Shown here: one piece after another, positions 1 to 8,607 of the stretch
Numbering within the stretch: the first letter of the stretch is position 1
Layout: the number at the start of each line of letters is the position of its first letter
Assembly (NCBI RefSeq): GCF_030159255.1
Contig: NZ_BSCT01000001.1
Span: forward strand, 372,001 to 436,000
From: Bradyrhizobium sp. SSBR45G
Lineage (GTDB): Bacteria; Pseudomonadota; Alphaproteobacteria; Rhizobiales; Xanthobacteraceae
Length of the DNA: 64,000 nucleotides
Direction of reading: 5' to 3'
Notes under the pieces: model-generated
The model's input: only the letters and a program-made list of their open reading frames with translations
Told to the model about the DNA's origin: nothing
Database searches by the model: none
Position numbers and translations under genes: made by a program

Positions 1-635
1 TCCTCGAAGGTCGCGACGTCGGTGGCATGCTGCGGCAGGATCGGCATCAGGCCGAGAATCAGCGGCAGCTCGCGATCCTCGCTGCCGCCGAAATCGAACC
101 GGATCGTCAGCGGATCGAGCACGTCGGCACGGGCGACCTTGCTATAGAATTGCCGGTGATTGGGACGGCCGTGATCGCGCAGCAGCGCGAAGGAGAAGGC
201 GACGTCCGCCGCCAGAACCGGCTGGCCGTCGGAGAAGCGGGCGCGCGGATCGAGGTGGAACGTGACATGGGTCCTGCGGTCATCCGTCTCGACGCTGCGG
301 GCCAGCAGCCCATAGAGCGTGAAAGCCTCGTCATTGCCGCGGGTCAGCAGGCTCTCCACCACATAGGTGCGGATTTGCTGCACTGCGACGCCGCGCACGA
401 TGAACGGATTCAAGCTATCGAAGGTACCGAGCAGTCCCCATACCAGACGGCCGCCCTTCGGGGCGTCCGGGTTGGCGTAGGGCATGTGGTCGAAGTCGGC
501 GGGCAGGGCCGGAGCGCCGTGCATGGCAATTGCCGCAGTTTCGGCCGCGTTTGCCCTGGAGGTGTAGACCGGCTGCAACAGCGCCAGGATCGCGCCGCCG
601 ACACAAGCCGCTGCGCCCAACATGCGCTGCAGCAT
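1..635 (-). CDS. ABC transporter substrate-binding protein, family 5 (YejA-like), 3' end cut by window
   Basis: The minus strand is open from an ATG at 635 to the window edge, giving the N-terminal ~211 residues. A hydrophobic signal-like stretch (LGAAACVGGAILALLQP) is followed by MHGAPALPADF and PYANPDAPKGGRL, then FDSLNPF, typical of the YejA-type branch of periplasmic oligopeptide-binding proteins (SBP family 5) that feed peptide or microcin-C-like ligands to an ABC importer. The frame is also open upstream of 635, so the start is a best guess placed just before the signal peptide. The rest of the gene and any permease genes would lie left of the window. The family assignment is fairly safe; the ligand is unknown. 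Confidence 0.8.
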   Translation of the reverse strand, partial: MLQRMLGAAACVGGAILALLQPVYTSRANAAETAAIAMHGAPALPADFDHMPYANPDAPKGGRLVWGLLGTFDSLNPFIVRGVAVQQIRTYVVESLLTRGNDEAFTLYGLLARSVETDDRRTHVTFHLDPRARFSDGQPVLAADVAFSFALLRDHGRPNHRQFYSKVARADVLDPLTIRFDFGGSEDRELPLILGLMPILPQHATDVATFE

Positions 636-895
636 CAGGACCGGGGCGCAACTGATTGATTCGGAACGGGCCACGGAGGGCTTTTACCACAGGCCCGGCC
701 TCGCTAAACGGCGTCTGCGACGTGGTCCGCGGCATTGATCTTTCTGCGCACCGCGTTATGAAAGCGGGCAATTCGCGCAAGGCGGCAACGCCTGTCACTT
801 AACCGCCTCAATTCCTGAGGAGACAGCCGCTTCGACGGCTCGGTGTGGCGCCTTTGGCGGTCTCGGGCGCTGCCGTTCAGAAAGGGTTTTCCGCA

Positions 896-1684
896 ATGAA
901 TTTCCGTGACTTGGCCTCGTCGGTTGGGCCGCGTGGGCGGCGCGTCGCCCTGCTGGCGGTCACCGCACTGGCCGTTTCCTTTGCTTCTGCCGCGCAAGCG
1001 CAGGCTCCGGCGCCTGCTGCGCCGAAGGCGAAGGCTCCGGCTCCCGCCCCCAAGGCTCCCGCTCCGGCCGCGCAGGCCCCCGCCAGTCCTCCCGCCGGCG
1101 GCCAGCCGCAGCAGCAGGCCCAGCAGGAGATGCCGCAGCTGATCTACGCGCCCTGGACCAAGTTCTGCCTGAAGGGGCAGGATGCCAATGCCAAGCAGGT
1201 CTGCTTCATCGGCAAGGACGGTCGCATCGAGTCCGGACAGCCCGTGGTTGCCGCCGTCATCATCGAGCCCGAAGGCGAGCCGAAGAAGATCCTGCGCGTG
1301 ACCCTGCCGCTCGGCATGCAGCTGCAGCCGGGCACCCGCATCGTGGTCGACAACAACCAGGCGCTGCAGAGCGGCTACGTCATCTGCTTCCAGAACGGCT
1401 GCATGTCGGACTACGAGGCCACCCCGGATTTCCTCGCCAGCCTCAAGAAGGGGCAGAACCTGTACGTGCAGGCCATCAACTCCAACGGCACGGCATTGAC
1501 CTTGCCGCTGCCGCTGCAGGAAGGCAGCAGCAGCTTCGCGAAGGCCTATGACGGTCCGCCGACCGATCCGAAGGAGTTCGAGAAGACCCAGCAGAAGCTG
1601 CAGGAAGAGCTGCAGAAGCGCGCCGAGGAGCAGCGCAAGAAGCTCGAGCAGACCCAGGGCGGCCAGCCGGCGGCGAAGCCGTAA
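896..1684 (+). CDS. Invasion-associated locus B (IalB) family protein
   Basis: The product has 262 residues. An Sec signal peptide (VALLAVTALAVSFASAAQAQ) leads into a proline/alanine-rich linker of roughly residues 36-80, then the IalB domain with PWTKFC, QVCFIGKDGRIESG, LPLGMQLQPGTRI and CFQNGCMSDYEA. The paired cysteines suggest disulfides in the periplasm. The C-terminus is a charged glutamine/lysine-rich helix (coiled-coil-like). IalB was named in Bartonella for erythrocyte entry, but members are common in free-living Rhizobiales as periplasmic proteins of unclear role. The ATG at 896 was chosen over one at 845 because it places the signal peptide at the N-terminus and follows AGAAAGG. 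A strong terminator follows directly. Confidence 0.85.
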   Translation: MNFRDLASSVGPRGRRVALLAVTALAVSFASAAQAQAPAPAAPKAKAPAPAPKAPAPAAQAPASPPAGGQPQQQAQQEMPQLIYAPWTKFCLKGQDANAKQVCFIGKDGRIESGQPVVAAVIIEPEGEPKKILRVTLPLGMQLQPGTRIVVDNNQALQSGYVICFQNGCMSDYEATPDFLASLKKGQNLYVQAINSNGTALTLPLPLQEGSSSFAKAYDGPPTDPKEFEKTQQKLQEELQKRAEEQRKKLEQTQGGQPAAKP

Positions 1685-1718
1685 CGCCGTCCGAGGCCGC
1701 GATCACCGCAAAACAAAA

Positions 1719-1745
1719 GGCGCTCCGATGGAGCGCCTTTTTTGT
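1719..1745 (+). terminator. Rho-independent terminator of the IalB gene
   Basis: A perfect 8-bp stem (GGCGCTCC / GGAGCGCC) with a 3-nt loop is followed at once by a run of six T. It lies 35 nt after the IalB stop codon. Confidence 0.9.
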
Positions 1746-1832
1746 TGCCGTCGATGGTGTGCCGCCGAATTTGGCTGGGTGGGGCGTGCCCGCCGCGATG
1801 CCGTTGTGAATGCGGCCGCGCGCCAGCCGGCG

Positions 1833-2165
1833 TCAGTTCATCAGCGGGTTGCGCGGACGGTAGCCGCCGGACTTGTCCTTGATGAAGATCTCGGCAACCT
1901 GAGAGTGCCGGATCGGCTCACCCGAGTCGTCCGGAACCAGGTTCTGTTCGGAGACGTAGGCGACGTATTCGGACTCCGCGTTCTCCGCCAGCAGATGGTA
2001 GAACGGTTGATCCTTGTGCGGCCGAACCTCTTCGGGGATCGAGAGCCACCACTCCTCGGTGTTGTTGAACTCAGGATCAATGTCAAAGATCACGCCCCGG
2101 AACGAGAATACCCGATGCCGGACGATCTGGCCGATCTGAAACTTGGCAGTTCGCGCTTTGATCAT
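1833..2165 (-). CDS. hspQ: Heat shock protein HspQ
   Basis: The 110-residue protein matches the HspQ (YccV-like) family over its whole length: KFQIGQIVRHRVFSFRGVIF at the N-terminus, the tryptophan pair EEWW, and DQPFYHLLAEN followed by YVAYVSEQNLVPD. In E. coli HspQ binds hemimethylated DNA in vitro and acts as an adaptor and enhancer for Lon protease. The cytoplasmic role here is inferred from the family. The gene is single, convergent with ialB and divergent from the AEC transporter. No clear heat-shock promoter was recognised in the 130-bp upstream gap. Confidence 0.9.
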   Translation of the reverse strand: MIKARTAKFQIGQIVRHRVFSFRGVIFDIDPEFNNTEEWWLSIPEEVRPHKDQPFYHLLAENAESEYVAYVSEQNLVPDDSGEPIRHSQVAEIFIKDKSGGYRPRNPLMN

Positions 2166-2295
2166 GTGAGTCGAATAGACCAGGATTGCGGCTGATGCTA
2201 GTGCCCAACGGGCGGATTTAATCTAGACATCGCCGATTCGCGCCGCGCCGCGAGCCCCCGCATTTCCGGCCCGCAAAGGGTCGCCGCCGAGACCC

Positions 2296-3249
2296 ATGTT
2301 CGACATCCTTGATCTGGCCCTGCCGTATTTCGGCGTCGTTTTCATAGGGTTCGCCTGCGGTAAATGGAAAAGGCTGCCGGAATCCGGGCTCGCCTGGATG
2401 AACTTCTTCCTGCTCTACGTGTCGCTGCCCGCCTTGATGTTCAACCTCATCGCGCGCACGCCCTTTGCGGAGTTGCGCAACCCTCGGTTCCTGGTTGCAA
2501 CGACGCTTGCGACGGTTCTCACCTTCACCCTGGCGCTCGTGCTCGGCAGGCTGATCGGCCGGCTGTCGCTGCGTGAGGCCACCATGGCCGGGCTCGCCGG
2601 CGGCTACGGCAACATCGGCTATATGGGACCTGGGCTGGCGCTGGCCGTGCTCGGCACCAAGGCCGCGGCGCCGACCGCGCTGATCTTCTGCTGCGACAGC
2701 ATCTTCCTGTTCTCGATCGTGCCGCTGCTGGTGGAATTGACCGAACGCGATCATGCCTCGCTCGCGCATGCGCTGCGCACCGTGCTGCAGCAGATTCTGC
2801 GGAACCCTCTGATCATGGCGACGGCCGCCGGCATTCTGGCCGCGGCGTTCGAGTTCCATCCGCCGACCGTGATCGATCGCACCCTGCAGTTTCTGCAGAA
2901 TGCGGCTGCGCCGACCGCGCTGTTCGCTCTCGGCGTCACCGTGGCGCTGCGGCCCTTCGAGCGGCTGCCCTGGGAGGTGCCAGTGCTCACGGTCGTGAAG
3001 CTCGTGATCCACCCGCTGGTGTCGTTCGGCCTGATGCTGCTGTTCGGGCCGTTTGCGCAGCCCTGGGCTGCGACCGCCGTGCTGATGGCGGCATTGCCGC
3101 CCGCGCTCAATGTGTTCGTGATCGCCCGCCAGCACGACAGCTGGATCGAGCCTGCGTCAGGAGCCGTGCTGATCGGCACCTTCGCCTCCGTGGTCACGCT
3201 GACCAGCGTGATGTGGCTGATCCAGAGCGGCCGGCTGGTGTTTCCCTGA
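2296..3249 (+). CDS. AEC (auxin efflux carrier) family transporter
   Basis: A 317-residue integral membrane protein with about ten hydrophobic segments and the AEC layout of two five-helix halves separated by a short hydrophilic stretch. Near the N-terminus it has LPYFGVVFIGFACGKWKRLP and LPALMFNLIARTPF, and in the middle GGYGNIGYMGPGLAL, the region that contains the helix-breaking transport motif. Bacterial members export or exchange organic acids such as malate; the substrate is not readable here. The gene is monocistronic, ends 5 bp from the convergent monooxygenase gene, and starts at the first ATG. Confidence 0.85.
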   Translation: MFDILDLALPYFGVVFIGFACGKWKRLPESGLAWMNFFLLYVSLPALMFNLIARTPFAELRNPRFLVATTLATVLTFTLALVLGRLIGRLSLREATMAGLAGGYGNIGYMGPGLALAVLGTKAAAPTALIFCCDSIFLFSIVPLLVELTERDHASLAHALRTVLQQILRNPLIMATAAGILAAAFEFHPPTVIDRTLQFLQNAAAPTALFALGVTVALRPFERLPWEVPVLTVVKLVIHPLVSFGLMLLFGPFAQPWAATAVLMAALPPALNVFVIARQHDSWIEPASGAVLIGTFASVVTLTSVMWLIQSGRLVFP

Positions 3250-3254
3250 AGGCC

Positions 3255-4454
3255 TCAGCCGGCCTTGCGTGTGGAGCGCCAGGACGGTGCCAGCCCTTCG
3301 CGCATCGCCAGCCGCCGCAACGGGCCGAAGCCGCCGATCAGATGCATGCCGACCGCGCGCAACGACTGCATCGGCAGCAGATCGCTGAGCAGCGAGCGGT
3401 TGGCGACATCGATGACGAAGGTCCGGCTCAGAATGTCGGTGCGGCGGGCGGCGCCATAGCGGGCAACGACCTGCGGCGCGCCGGGATCCTCGCCGGCCGC
3501 CTGCGCCTTGCGCACGATTTCGGCGATGTCGATGCCGTCGCGCAGGCCGAGATTCAGTCCCTGCGCGCCGATCGGCGGCACCACATGCGCGGCCTCGCCG
3601 ATCAGGACGATGCGGTTCTGGGCGTAGCGATGCGGCCGCTCGATCGCGAGCGGAAACAGATGCCGGCCCGGCTCGACGCGGACGCGGCCGAGGATCGAAT
3701 GCGACTGCCGCTCGATCGCCGCGGACAGCGCGTCGTCGTCGAGCGCGTGCAGCCGTTCCGCCTCCTTCGGGGCAGCAACCCAGACGACGCTGCTGCGGTC
3801 ACCCGGCAACGGCACGAGCACGCAGGGTCCGTGCGGCGTATGGAATTCCGTCGAGACGTTATGATGCGGCCGCCCGTGGGTGATGTTGAAGGTCAGGGCC
3901 GCCTGCTGCAGCGCGCGCCGGCTGACGCCGATGCCTGCGGCCTCGCGGCAGAGGGAATGACGGCCGTCGGCGCCGACCACGAGGCTCGCGGTCAGCACGC
4001 GCCCCGATGCGGTGGTGACGGTCACGGCGGCGTCGTCGGTGCGAACGCTCTCGGCATCCTCGGCAATCCGCGTCAGCGCGGCGATCTCGCCCACGCGCTG
4101 CTCCAGCGCCTCGACCAGGACGGCATTGGCGATGTTGTAGCCGAACACATCGAGGCCGATCTCGTCGGCGACGAAGCGGACTTCCGGCGCGCGGATCAGG
4201 CGGCCGGTGTCGTCCACCAGCCGCATCGTCTTCAGGCCGGCGGCCCGATCGCGGCACGACGACCAGACGCCGAGTTCGTCGAGGAAGTCGACGGAGCCGC
4301 CGAGCAGGGCCGTGGTGCGATTATCGGCATACGGCACCTGGCGGGCCACGAGGGCGGTCCGGGCGCCGGTCTGTGATAGGGCGATGGCGGCCGCAAGCCC
4401 TGCCGGGCCGCCCCCGACGACGATGACATCGAAGCTGGTGTCTGCATTTGTCAT
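3255..4454 (-). CDS. UbiH/VisC/COQ6-family FAD-dependent monooxygenase
   Basis: The 399-residue protein has all three flavoprotein-hydroxylase signatures: an N-terminal Rossmann motif VIVVGGGPAGLAAAIALS, the central VVGADGRHSLCR motif, and a C-terminal RIVLIGEAAHVVPPIGAQGL, where the usual GDAAH is GEAAH. In alphaproteobacteria such enzymes hydroxylate the aromatic ring during ubiquinone synthesis; UbiL, UbiM and UbiH paralogs cannot be told apart by eye. The ATG at 4454 was chosen because the Rossmann strand begins eight residues later; the in-frame extension to 4574 is low-complexity and lacks a ribosome site. The gene is divergent from pcs. Confidence 0.85.
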   Translation of the reverse strand: MTNADTSFDVIVVGGGPAGLAAAIALSQTGARTALVARQVPYADNRTTALLGGSVDFLDELGVWSSCRDRAAGLKTMRLVDDTGRLIRAPEVRFVADEIGLDVFGYNIANAVLVEALEQRVGEIAALTRIAEDAESVRTDDAAVTVTTASGRVLTASLVVGADGRHSLCREAAGIGVSRRALQQAALTFNITHGRPHHNVSTEFHTPHGPCVLVPLPGDRSSVVWVAAPKEAERLHALDDDALSAAIERQSHSILGRVRVEPGRHLFPLAIERPHRYAQNRIVLIGEAAHVVPPIGAQGLNLGLRDGIDIAEIVRKAQAAGEDPGAPQVVARYGAARRTDILSRTFVIDVANRSLLSDLLPMQSLRAVGMHLIGGFGPLRRLAMREGLAPSWRSTRKAG

Positions 4455-4572
4455 ACGGGAACATTTGACGTTCCTGCCGGGCTTTTTCAAGGGTGATGCG
4501 GACTGATGCGCGGCGCATCGCCGCAATCGCGGATATGCAACTGGCTCCGATTCCTGATAGCACTGGCGCTGC

Positions 4573-5307
4573 ATGGATCAGTTAAGACCAGAGAGCGCCG
4601 TATCGGCCACGCCAGTTCGGCGCGCTGCCGCGATGTCGGTGCACGTCTTCACCGCGCTCGGCGCCGGCGTCGCGCTGATCGCCATGCTGCAGGCCGTGCG
4701 CGAGCATTGGACTGCGATGTTCTGGTGGCTCGGCGTGGCGCTCGTCATCGACGGCATCGACGGGCCGCTGGCGCGCTGGCTCGACGTCGTCCATGTGCAG
4801 CCGGACTGGTCAGGCGACGTACTCGATCTCGTCGTCGACTTCACGACCTATGTGTTCGTGCCGGCCTATGCGATCACCGCGAGCGGCTTGCTGCTGCCAT
4901 TGGCAGCGCCGGTGATCGGCGTCGGCATCGCGGTGACCGGCGCATTGTATTTCGCCGACCGCCGCATGAAGAGCGACGACAACCATTTTCGCGGCTTCCC
5001 GGGCCTCTGGAACATCGCAGCGTTCTACCTGTTCCTGCTGCAGCCGCCGCCGCTGCTCGCGACCCTCGGCCTTGCGATCCTGACCGCGCTGACTTTCGTT
5101 CCGTTCCACGTCATCCATCCGGTGCGCGTCGAACGCCTGCGCTGGCTGACGCTGCTCCTGGTCGCACTCGGTGTCGTGCTGGTGATCTACGCGCTGAGCC
5201 AGAATTTTTCCGTGAGCCCGATCGTGACCGCGCTGCTGTGCGCGATCGGCCTCTACATCGTCGCGAGCGACTCCGCGATTCGTCTGTTGAGATCCTTGAA
5301 AGCATGA
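4573..5307 (+). CDS. pcs: Phosphatidylcholine synthase
   Basis: A 244-residue polytopic membrane protein of the CDP-alcohol phosphotransferase superfamily. The catalytic motif appears as DGPLAR, then after a 12-residue spacer GDVLDLVVD, the spaced form typical of Pcs enzymes. Pcs condenses CDP-diacylglycerol with choline to give phosphatidylcholine, a major membrane lipid of rhizobia and close relatives that is needed for efficient host symbiosis in some species. FRGFPGLWNIAAFYLF is also characteristic. Its stop codon overlaps the terC start (ATGA), so the two are probably cotranscribed. Confidence 0.93.
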   Translation: MDQLRPESAVSATPVRRAAAMSVHVFTALGAGVALIAMLQAVREHWTAMFWWLGVALVIDGIDGPLARWLDVVHVQPDWSGDVLDLVVDFTTYVFVPAYAITASGLLLPLAAPVIGVGIAVTGALYFADRRMKSDDNHFRGFPGLWNIAAFYLFLLQPPPLLATLGLAILTALTFVPFHVIHPVRVERLRWLTLLLVALGVVLVIYALSQNFSVSPIVTALLCAIGLYIVASDSAIRLLRSLKA

Positions 5308-6029
5308 TCGACCTCCTGACCAGTCCCGAAGCCTGGGCGGCGCTGCTGACGCTGACCGTGCTCGAAATCGTTCTCGGCATCGACAACGTCATCTTCCTCT
5401 CGGTGATCACGTCGCGCATTCCGGAGCCGCAGGCCCTGCGCGCGCGGCAGATTGGCCTCGCACTGGCCTTGATCTTCCGCATCCTGCTGCTCAGCGTGCT
5501 GGTCTGGCTGATCGGTCTCACCCAGCCGGTGTTCTCGATCCGCGGCCTCGGCTTCTCCTGGCGCGACATCATCCTGATCGGCGGCGGGCTGTTCCTGATC
5601 GCCAAGGCGACGCATGAGATTCATGCCGAGGTCGAGGCGCGCGAGGACAACGGGGCGGAAGGCGGCGGCACCAGCAGCTTCTTCTGGGTGATCGCGCAGA
5701 TCATCGTCATCGATCTCGTGTTCTCGCTCGATTCCATCATCACGGCGATCGGCATGGCCCAGGATCTCGAGATCATGATCGCCGCCGTGATCATCGCGGT
5801 CATCATCATGTACGTCTCGTCCGGGCCGGTGGCACGGTTTGTCGCGAACCATCCGACCACCAAGATGCTGGCGCTCGCCTTCCTGGTGCTGATCGGCGTG
5901 GCGCTTGTTGCCGACGGCTTCGAGTTCCACATCCCGCGCGGCTACATCTACTTTGCCATCGCCTTCGCACTCGCCGTCGAGGCCTTCAACGTGATGGCCT
6001 CGCGCAACCGCAGGAAGCGGGCAGGCTGA
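5304..6029 (+). CDS. TerC family integral membrane protein
   Basis: The 241-residue protein has seven or so membrane helices and the TerC hallmarks EIVLGIDNVIFLSVI near the N-terminus and DLVFSLDSIITAIGMAQ in the middle, whose acidic residues lie within the membrane. TerC proteins are linked to tellurite resistance and, in several bacteria, to manganese export to exoenzymes at the membrane. The start at 5304 overlaps the pcs stop by 4 nt, implying translational coupling. The longer in-frame reading from 4506 covers pcs in another frame and is not real. Confidence 0.9.
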   Translation: MIDLLTSPEAWAALLTLTVLEIVLGIDNVIFLSVITSRIPEPQALRARQIGLALALIFRILLLSVLVWLIGLTQPVFSIRGLGFSWRDIILIGGGLFLIAKATHEIHAEVEAREDNGAEGGGTSSFFWVIAQIIVIDLVFSLDSIITAIGMAQDLEIMIAAVIIAVIIMYVSSGPVARFVANHPTTKMLALAFLVLIGVALVADGFEFHIPRGYIYFAIAFALAVEAFNVMASRNRRKRAG

Positions 6030-6197
6030 GTTGACAAGGCGTTCGTGATCGCCTTCGCTTCGGCCACCGCCGCGCCGGCGGCCGTGATCCGGCGCGTGCG
6101 ACGGGCCGGATATCCGACGAGAATCAGGTAATTGTTGCGGGTTGTCAGGTTGGATTTTCGGGTCCAGCCACCGAGCGCCCGAAGGGGAGAATGCGGG

Positions 6198-7172
6198 ATG
6201 GTCAAGGCGGTGCGCGTGCACAAGGTGGGAGGCCCCGAGGCGCTCGTCTATGAGCCGGTCGATCTGGCCGCCCCTGGGCCGGGCGAGGTCCGCATCCGCC
6301 AATATGCGATCGGGCTGAACTTCATCGATGTGTACTATCGCACCGGCCTGTACAAGGCGCCCGGCCTTCCGTTCATTGCCGGCAACGAGGCGGCCGGCGA
6401 GGTGATCGCCGTCGGCCCCGGCGTCACCCATTTCCATCCCGGCGATCGCGTCGCCTACTACGAGACCCTCGGCGGCTATGCCACCGAGCGCAACATCGCC
6501 TGGCAGCGCCTGGTCAAGCTGCCCGATCACATCACCTATGAGCAGGGCGCGGTGCTGATGCTCAAGGGACTGACGGTCTGGTATCTGCTGCACGCGACCT
6601 TCAAGGTCGAGCCGCATCATCGCGTGCTGATCCACGCTGCGGCTGGCGGCATCGGCCTTCTCGCTTGCCAATGGGCGCGGGCGCTCGGCGCCCATGTCAT
6701 CGGCACCGTCGGCTCGAAGGCCAAGGCCGATCTCGCGCTGGCCAACGGCTGCGACCACGTCATCCTCTACAACGAGGAGGACTTCGTCGCCCGGGTCAAG
6801 CAGATCACCCGCGGCGAACTCTGCGACGTCGTCTATGACGGCGTCGGCAAATCGACCTTCCCCGGCTCGTTGTCCTGCCTGAAGCCGCGCGGCCTGTTCG
6901 TCAGCTTCGGTAACGCTTCGGGTCCGGTACCGCCGTTCTCGATCGCCGAGCTGAACAGCCACGGCTCGCTGTTCGCGACCCGGCCGAAGCTCAACGATTA
7001 CATCGGCAAGCGCTCGGAGCTGCTCGAGGGCGCCGACGCGCTGTTCTCAGCCGTCATCAGCGGCAAGCTGCACGTGCCGATCAATCACGCCTATGCGCTG
7101 AAGGATGCAGCGAAAGCTCATACCGACCTGGAAAGCCGCGCCACCACGGGGGCGTCGATCCTGAAGCCATGA
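6198..7172 (+). CDS. Zinc-free quinone oxidoreductase (QorA-type, MDR superfamily)
   Basis: The 324-residue medium-chain reductase begins MVKAVRVHKVGGPEAL and carries the QOR signatures IGLNFIDVYYRTGLY, the NADPH-binding AAAGGIGLLACQWARALGA and YDGVGKSTF. The zinc-binding cysteines of alcohol dehydrogenases are absent, as in E. coli QorA. The expected reaction is one-electron or hydride reduction of quinones with NADPH, acting as cytoplasmic redox protection. The ATG at 6198 follows a purine-rich GGGGAGAATGCGGG and begins at the conserved MVKAVRV; the upstream in-frame ATG at 6132 adds 22 residues without homology. Confidence 0.88.
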   Translation: MVKAVRVHKVGGPEALVYEPVDLAAPGPGEVRIRQYAIGLNFIDVYYRTGLYKAPGLPFIAGNEAAGEVIAVGPGVTHFHPGDRVAYYETLGGYATERNIAWQRLVKLPDHITYEQGAVLMLKGLTVWYLLHATFKVEPHHRVLIHAAAGGIGLLACQWARALGAHVIGTVGSKAKADLALANGCDHVILYNEEDFVARVKQITRGELCDVVYDGVGKSTFPGSLSCLKPRGLFVSFGNASGPVPPFSIAELNSHGSLFATRPKLNDYIGKRSELLEGADALFSAVISGKLHVPINHAYALKDAAKAHTDLESRATTGASILKP

Positions 7173-7188
7173 TCGCCTGACGACCGGC

Positions 7189-7938
7189 TCATCGTTCACC
7201 GTCCGGGATCGCTGCCGCATCACCGTCCGGACGGCGCCCGAGCGACGCATCGGTCGAAGCCGCCGGCGCGATCCGCGCCGGGGCCAGACTGTCCTGTCCA
7301 TCCTGCCAGGCGCGCTCGCGCTCGGGATGGCCGAGCGCCAGAGCAAGTCCCTGGTTCAACTCATAGAGATCCGAGGCGAGCCGCGCAGCGGCGAGGGCCG
7401 CCCTGAGCGAGTCCTGAACCACGGCGCGCAATGCAACGTGCGGCGCCGAGACCGGCACATCGACATCCCGCCCGGCCATCGCCTGCGCGCAGGCACGCCG
7501 ATCGAACGACGCGTGGCCGCGGCAGGCCAGCGGGCGCACCGGATGAATGATGCAGCCGCCGCGGACCTCGAACGGGCAGGGCTGGCGCAGCTGCATCCGC
7601 TCCGCTTCGCTCAACCCTTGCGTCGCGCGGTTGGCAAGCTTGACCCGCCGCGCCAGCGAGCCCAGGGCCGTCGCCGACGCGTACTCGTCGATGCTGCGGA
7701 CGTAGCGCGCCAGCAGGAAGATCTCCGGTGCCGTCGCGGTCACGCGCAACGCGCAGCAGGAGGGACAGCCCTTGGCGCAGGCCAGCGCCGGCAGATGCGC
7801 CATCTGGGCGTCGATATTCGCTTCGAACAGATCGAACGCGCGGTCGGCAAGCGTGTCAGCCAGGCTGCTCGACGTCGACCCGGCGGACAGCAGCGAGCTG
7901 AACACCCGCTGCAACTCGGTGAAAGCCGCTTCGCTCAA
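7189..7938 (-). CDS. YkgJ-family cysteine cluster protein
   Basis: This 249-residue cytoplasmic protein contains the YkgJ pattern: CAKGCPSCC near residue 55, then CPFEVRGGCIIHPVRPLACRG around residues 120-140. These are the conserved cysteines thought to bind zinc or an iron-sulfur cluster. The family often carries an oxygenase label, but its biochemical role is not established. Roughly the last 45 residues are low-complexity and may be disordered. The gene is convergent with the quinone oxidoreductase, 16 bp away, and stands alone. Confidence 0.75.
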   Translation of the reverse strand: MSEAAFTELQRVFSSLLSAGSTSSSLADTLADRAFDLFEANIDAQMAHLPALACAKGCPSCCALRVTATAPEIFLLARYVRSIDEYASATALGSLARRVKLANRATQGLSEAERMQLRQPCPFEVRGGCIIHPVRPLACRGHASFDRRACAQAMAGRDVDVPVSAPHVALRAVVQDSLRAALAAARLASDLYELNQGLALALGHPERERAWQDGQDSLAPARIAPAASTDASLGRRPDGDAAAIPDGER

Positions 7939-8057
7939 GGCAGTCCTCCAACCGGCGAGCGAAAAGAGCGCCAGCGGCCGCGGCGCACCCGGCGCACCGC
8001 GGCCGACAGGAATGAGGCCGAGAGGACGCTCACAGCCTCATCCGGAGAGAGCGTTCG

Positions 8058-8339
8058 TCAGGCCGCGAGATCCTTCAGGATCGCCTCGAAGCAGGGGCGG
8101 GGGATGCGGAAGAAGCCGCGACCGCCGGCAAAGGTCTGATAATGCGGGCGAGCCATGTCGAGCAGCCGCTCGTACCACTGATTGGCGGTCAGGCCGGCCG
8201 GCTTCTCCCCGATCGTGTTGATATCCGAGTTCGGAAAGAAGCGGACATGGATCAACACGTCCTCGGTCGCGGCGACCGGAGCGATGTGGCTCCCGGTGTC
8301 CTCGACGGGCAGCACACGCGCCAGATTCTCTCTCGCCAT
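8058..8339 (-). CDS. Conserved small hypothetical protein (93 aa)
   Basis: A 93-residue soluble protein, not recognised. Its composition and codon use look genuine: balanced residues, an ordered core (VLIHVRFFPNSDINTIGE and NQWYERLLDMARPHYQTFAG), no low complexity. The hydrophobic-strand then amphipathic-helix pattern suggests a small alpha/beta fold. The upstream 500-bp gap holds an inverted repeat 103 nt before the start and a FixK-type box 190 nt before it, so it may be regulated. No function is proposed. Confidence 0.6.
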   Translation of the reverse strand: MARENLARVLPVEDTGSHIAPVAATEDVLIHVRFFPNSDINTIGEKPAGLTANQWYERLLDMARPHYQTFAGGRGFFRIPRPCFEAILKDLAA

Positions 8340-8441
8340 TCTTGCGTCTCCTTCTGTCGTGCCGACCTCGTCGTCGGCGGAATGATCATCAGCTTGGTCC
8401 CGGCAAGCCTCGTTCCTGACGAGCTGATCACATCCCGTACA

Positions 8442-8467
8442 ACGCTATATCCACAAAGATATAACGT
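8442..8467. promoter_or_regulatory. Imperfect palindrome, possible operator
   Basis: Arms ACGCTATAT and ATATAACGT, one mismatch, 8-nt spacer. It lies in the gap upstream of the 93-residue hypothetical gene and reads as an A+T-rich island in G+C-rich DNA. The binding protein is not identifiable. Confidence 0.35.
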
Positions 8468-8528
8468 AAGTCATCGGATCGCAGGTGTTTGGCCCGGCGA
8501 GGATCGTCGCTGCCGGGCCATGCTGTCT

Positions 8529-8542
8529 TTGATCCAGGTCAA
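8529..8542. promoter_or_regulatory. FixK/FNR-type box
   Basis: TTGATCCAGGTCAA is a full match to the TTGA-N6-TCAA palindrome bound by FixK2/FnrN/AadR-type CRP-FNR regulators in Bradyrhizobium and Rhodopseudomonas under low oxygen. Its centre is 73 nt before the ATG at 8608, leaving space for a class-II promoter (site at -41.5) with a ~30-nt untranslated leader. The frame it should drive is broken. Confidence 0.6.
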
Positions 8543-8607
8543 TCGGGGTCTGCCATCCCTGTTCGGCGCCGGAAATCCGGCGGCGGCACCGGGAGATTTG
8601 ACGATCA

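Larger units (their letters stand above)
8340..8607. other. Intergenic region with regulatory palindromes
   Basis: Together with the possible pseudogene, 8340-8847 forms a 508-bp stretch without an intact gene. It holds an A+T-rich palindrome (8442-8467), the FixK-type box (8529-8542) and the remnant frame. Nothing else was recognised. Confidence 0.5.

Noticed and set aside
2218..3135. 305-residue minus-strand frame opposite the AEC transporter
   Set aside because: Antisense of a clear membrane protein gene; low-complexity Gln/Arg-rich translation.
3213..4376. 387-residue plus-strand frame opposite the UbiH-like gene
   Set aside because: Antisense of a gene with all three flavoprotein motifs.
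5253..6962. Long 569-residue minus-strand frame opposite terC and the quinone oxidoreductase
   Set aside because: Composition is that of antisense in G+C-rich DNA (rich in Arg, Asp, Ala, Gln), with well-supported genes on the plus strand.
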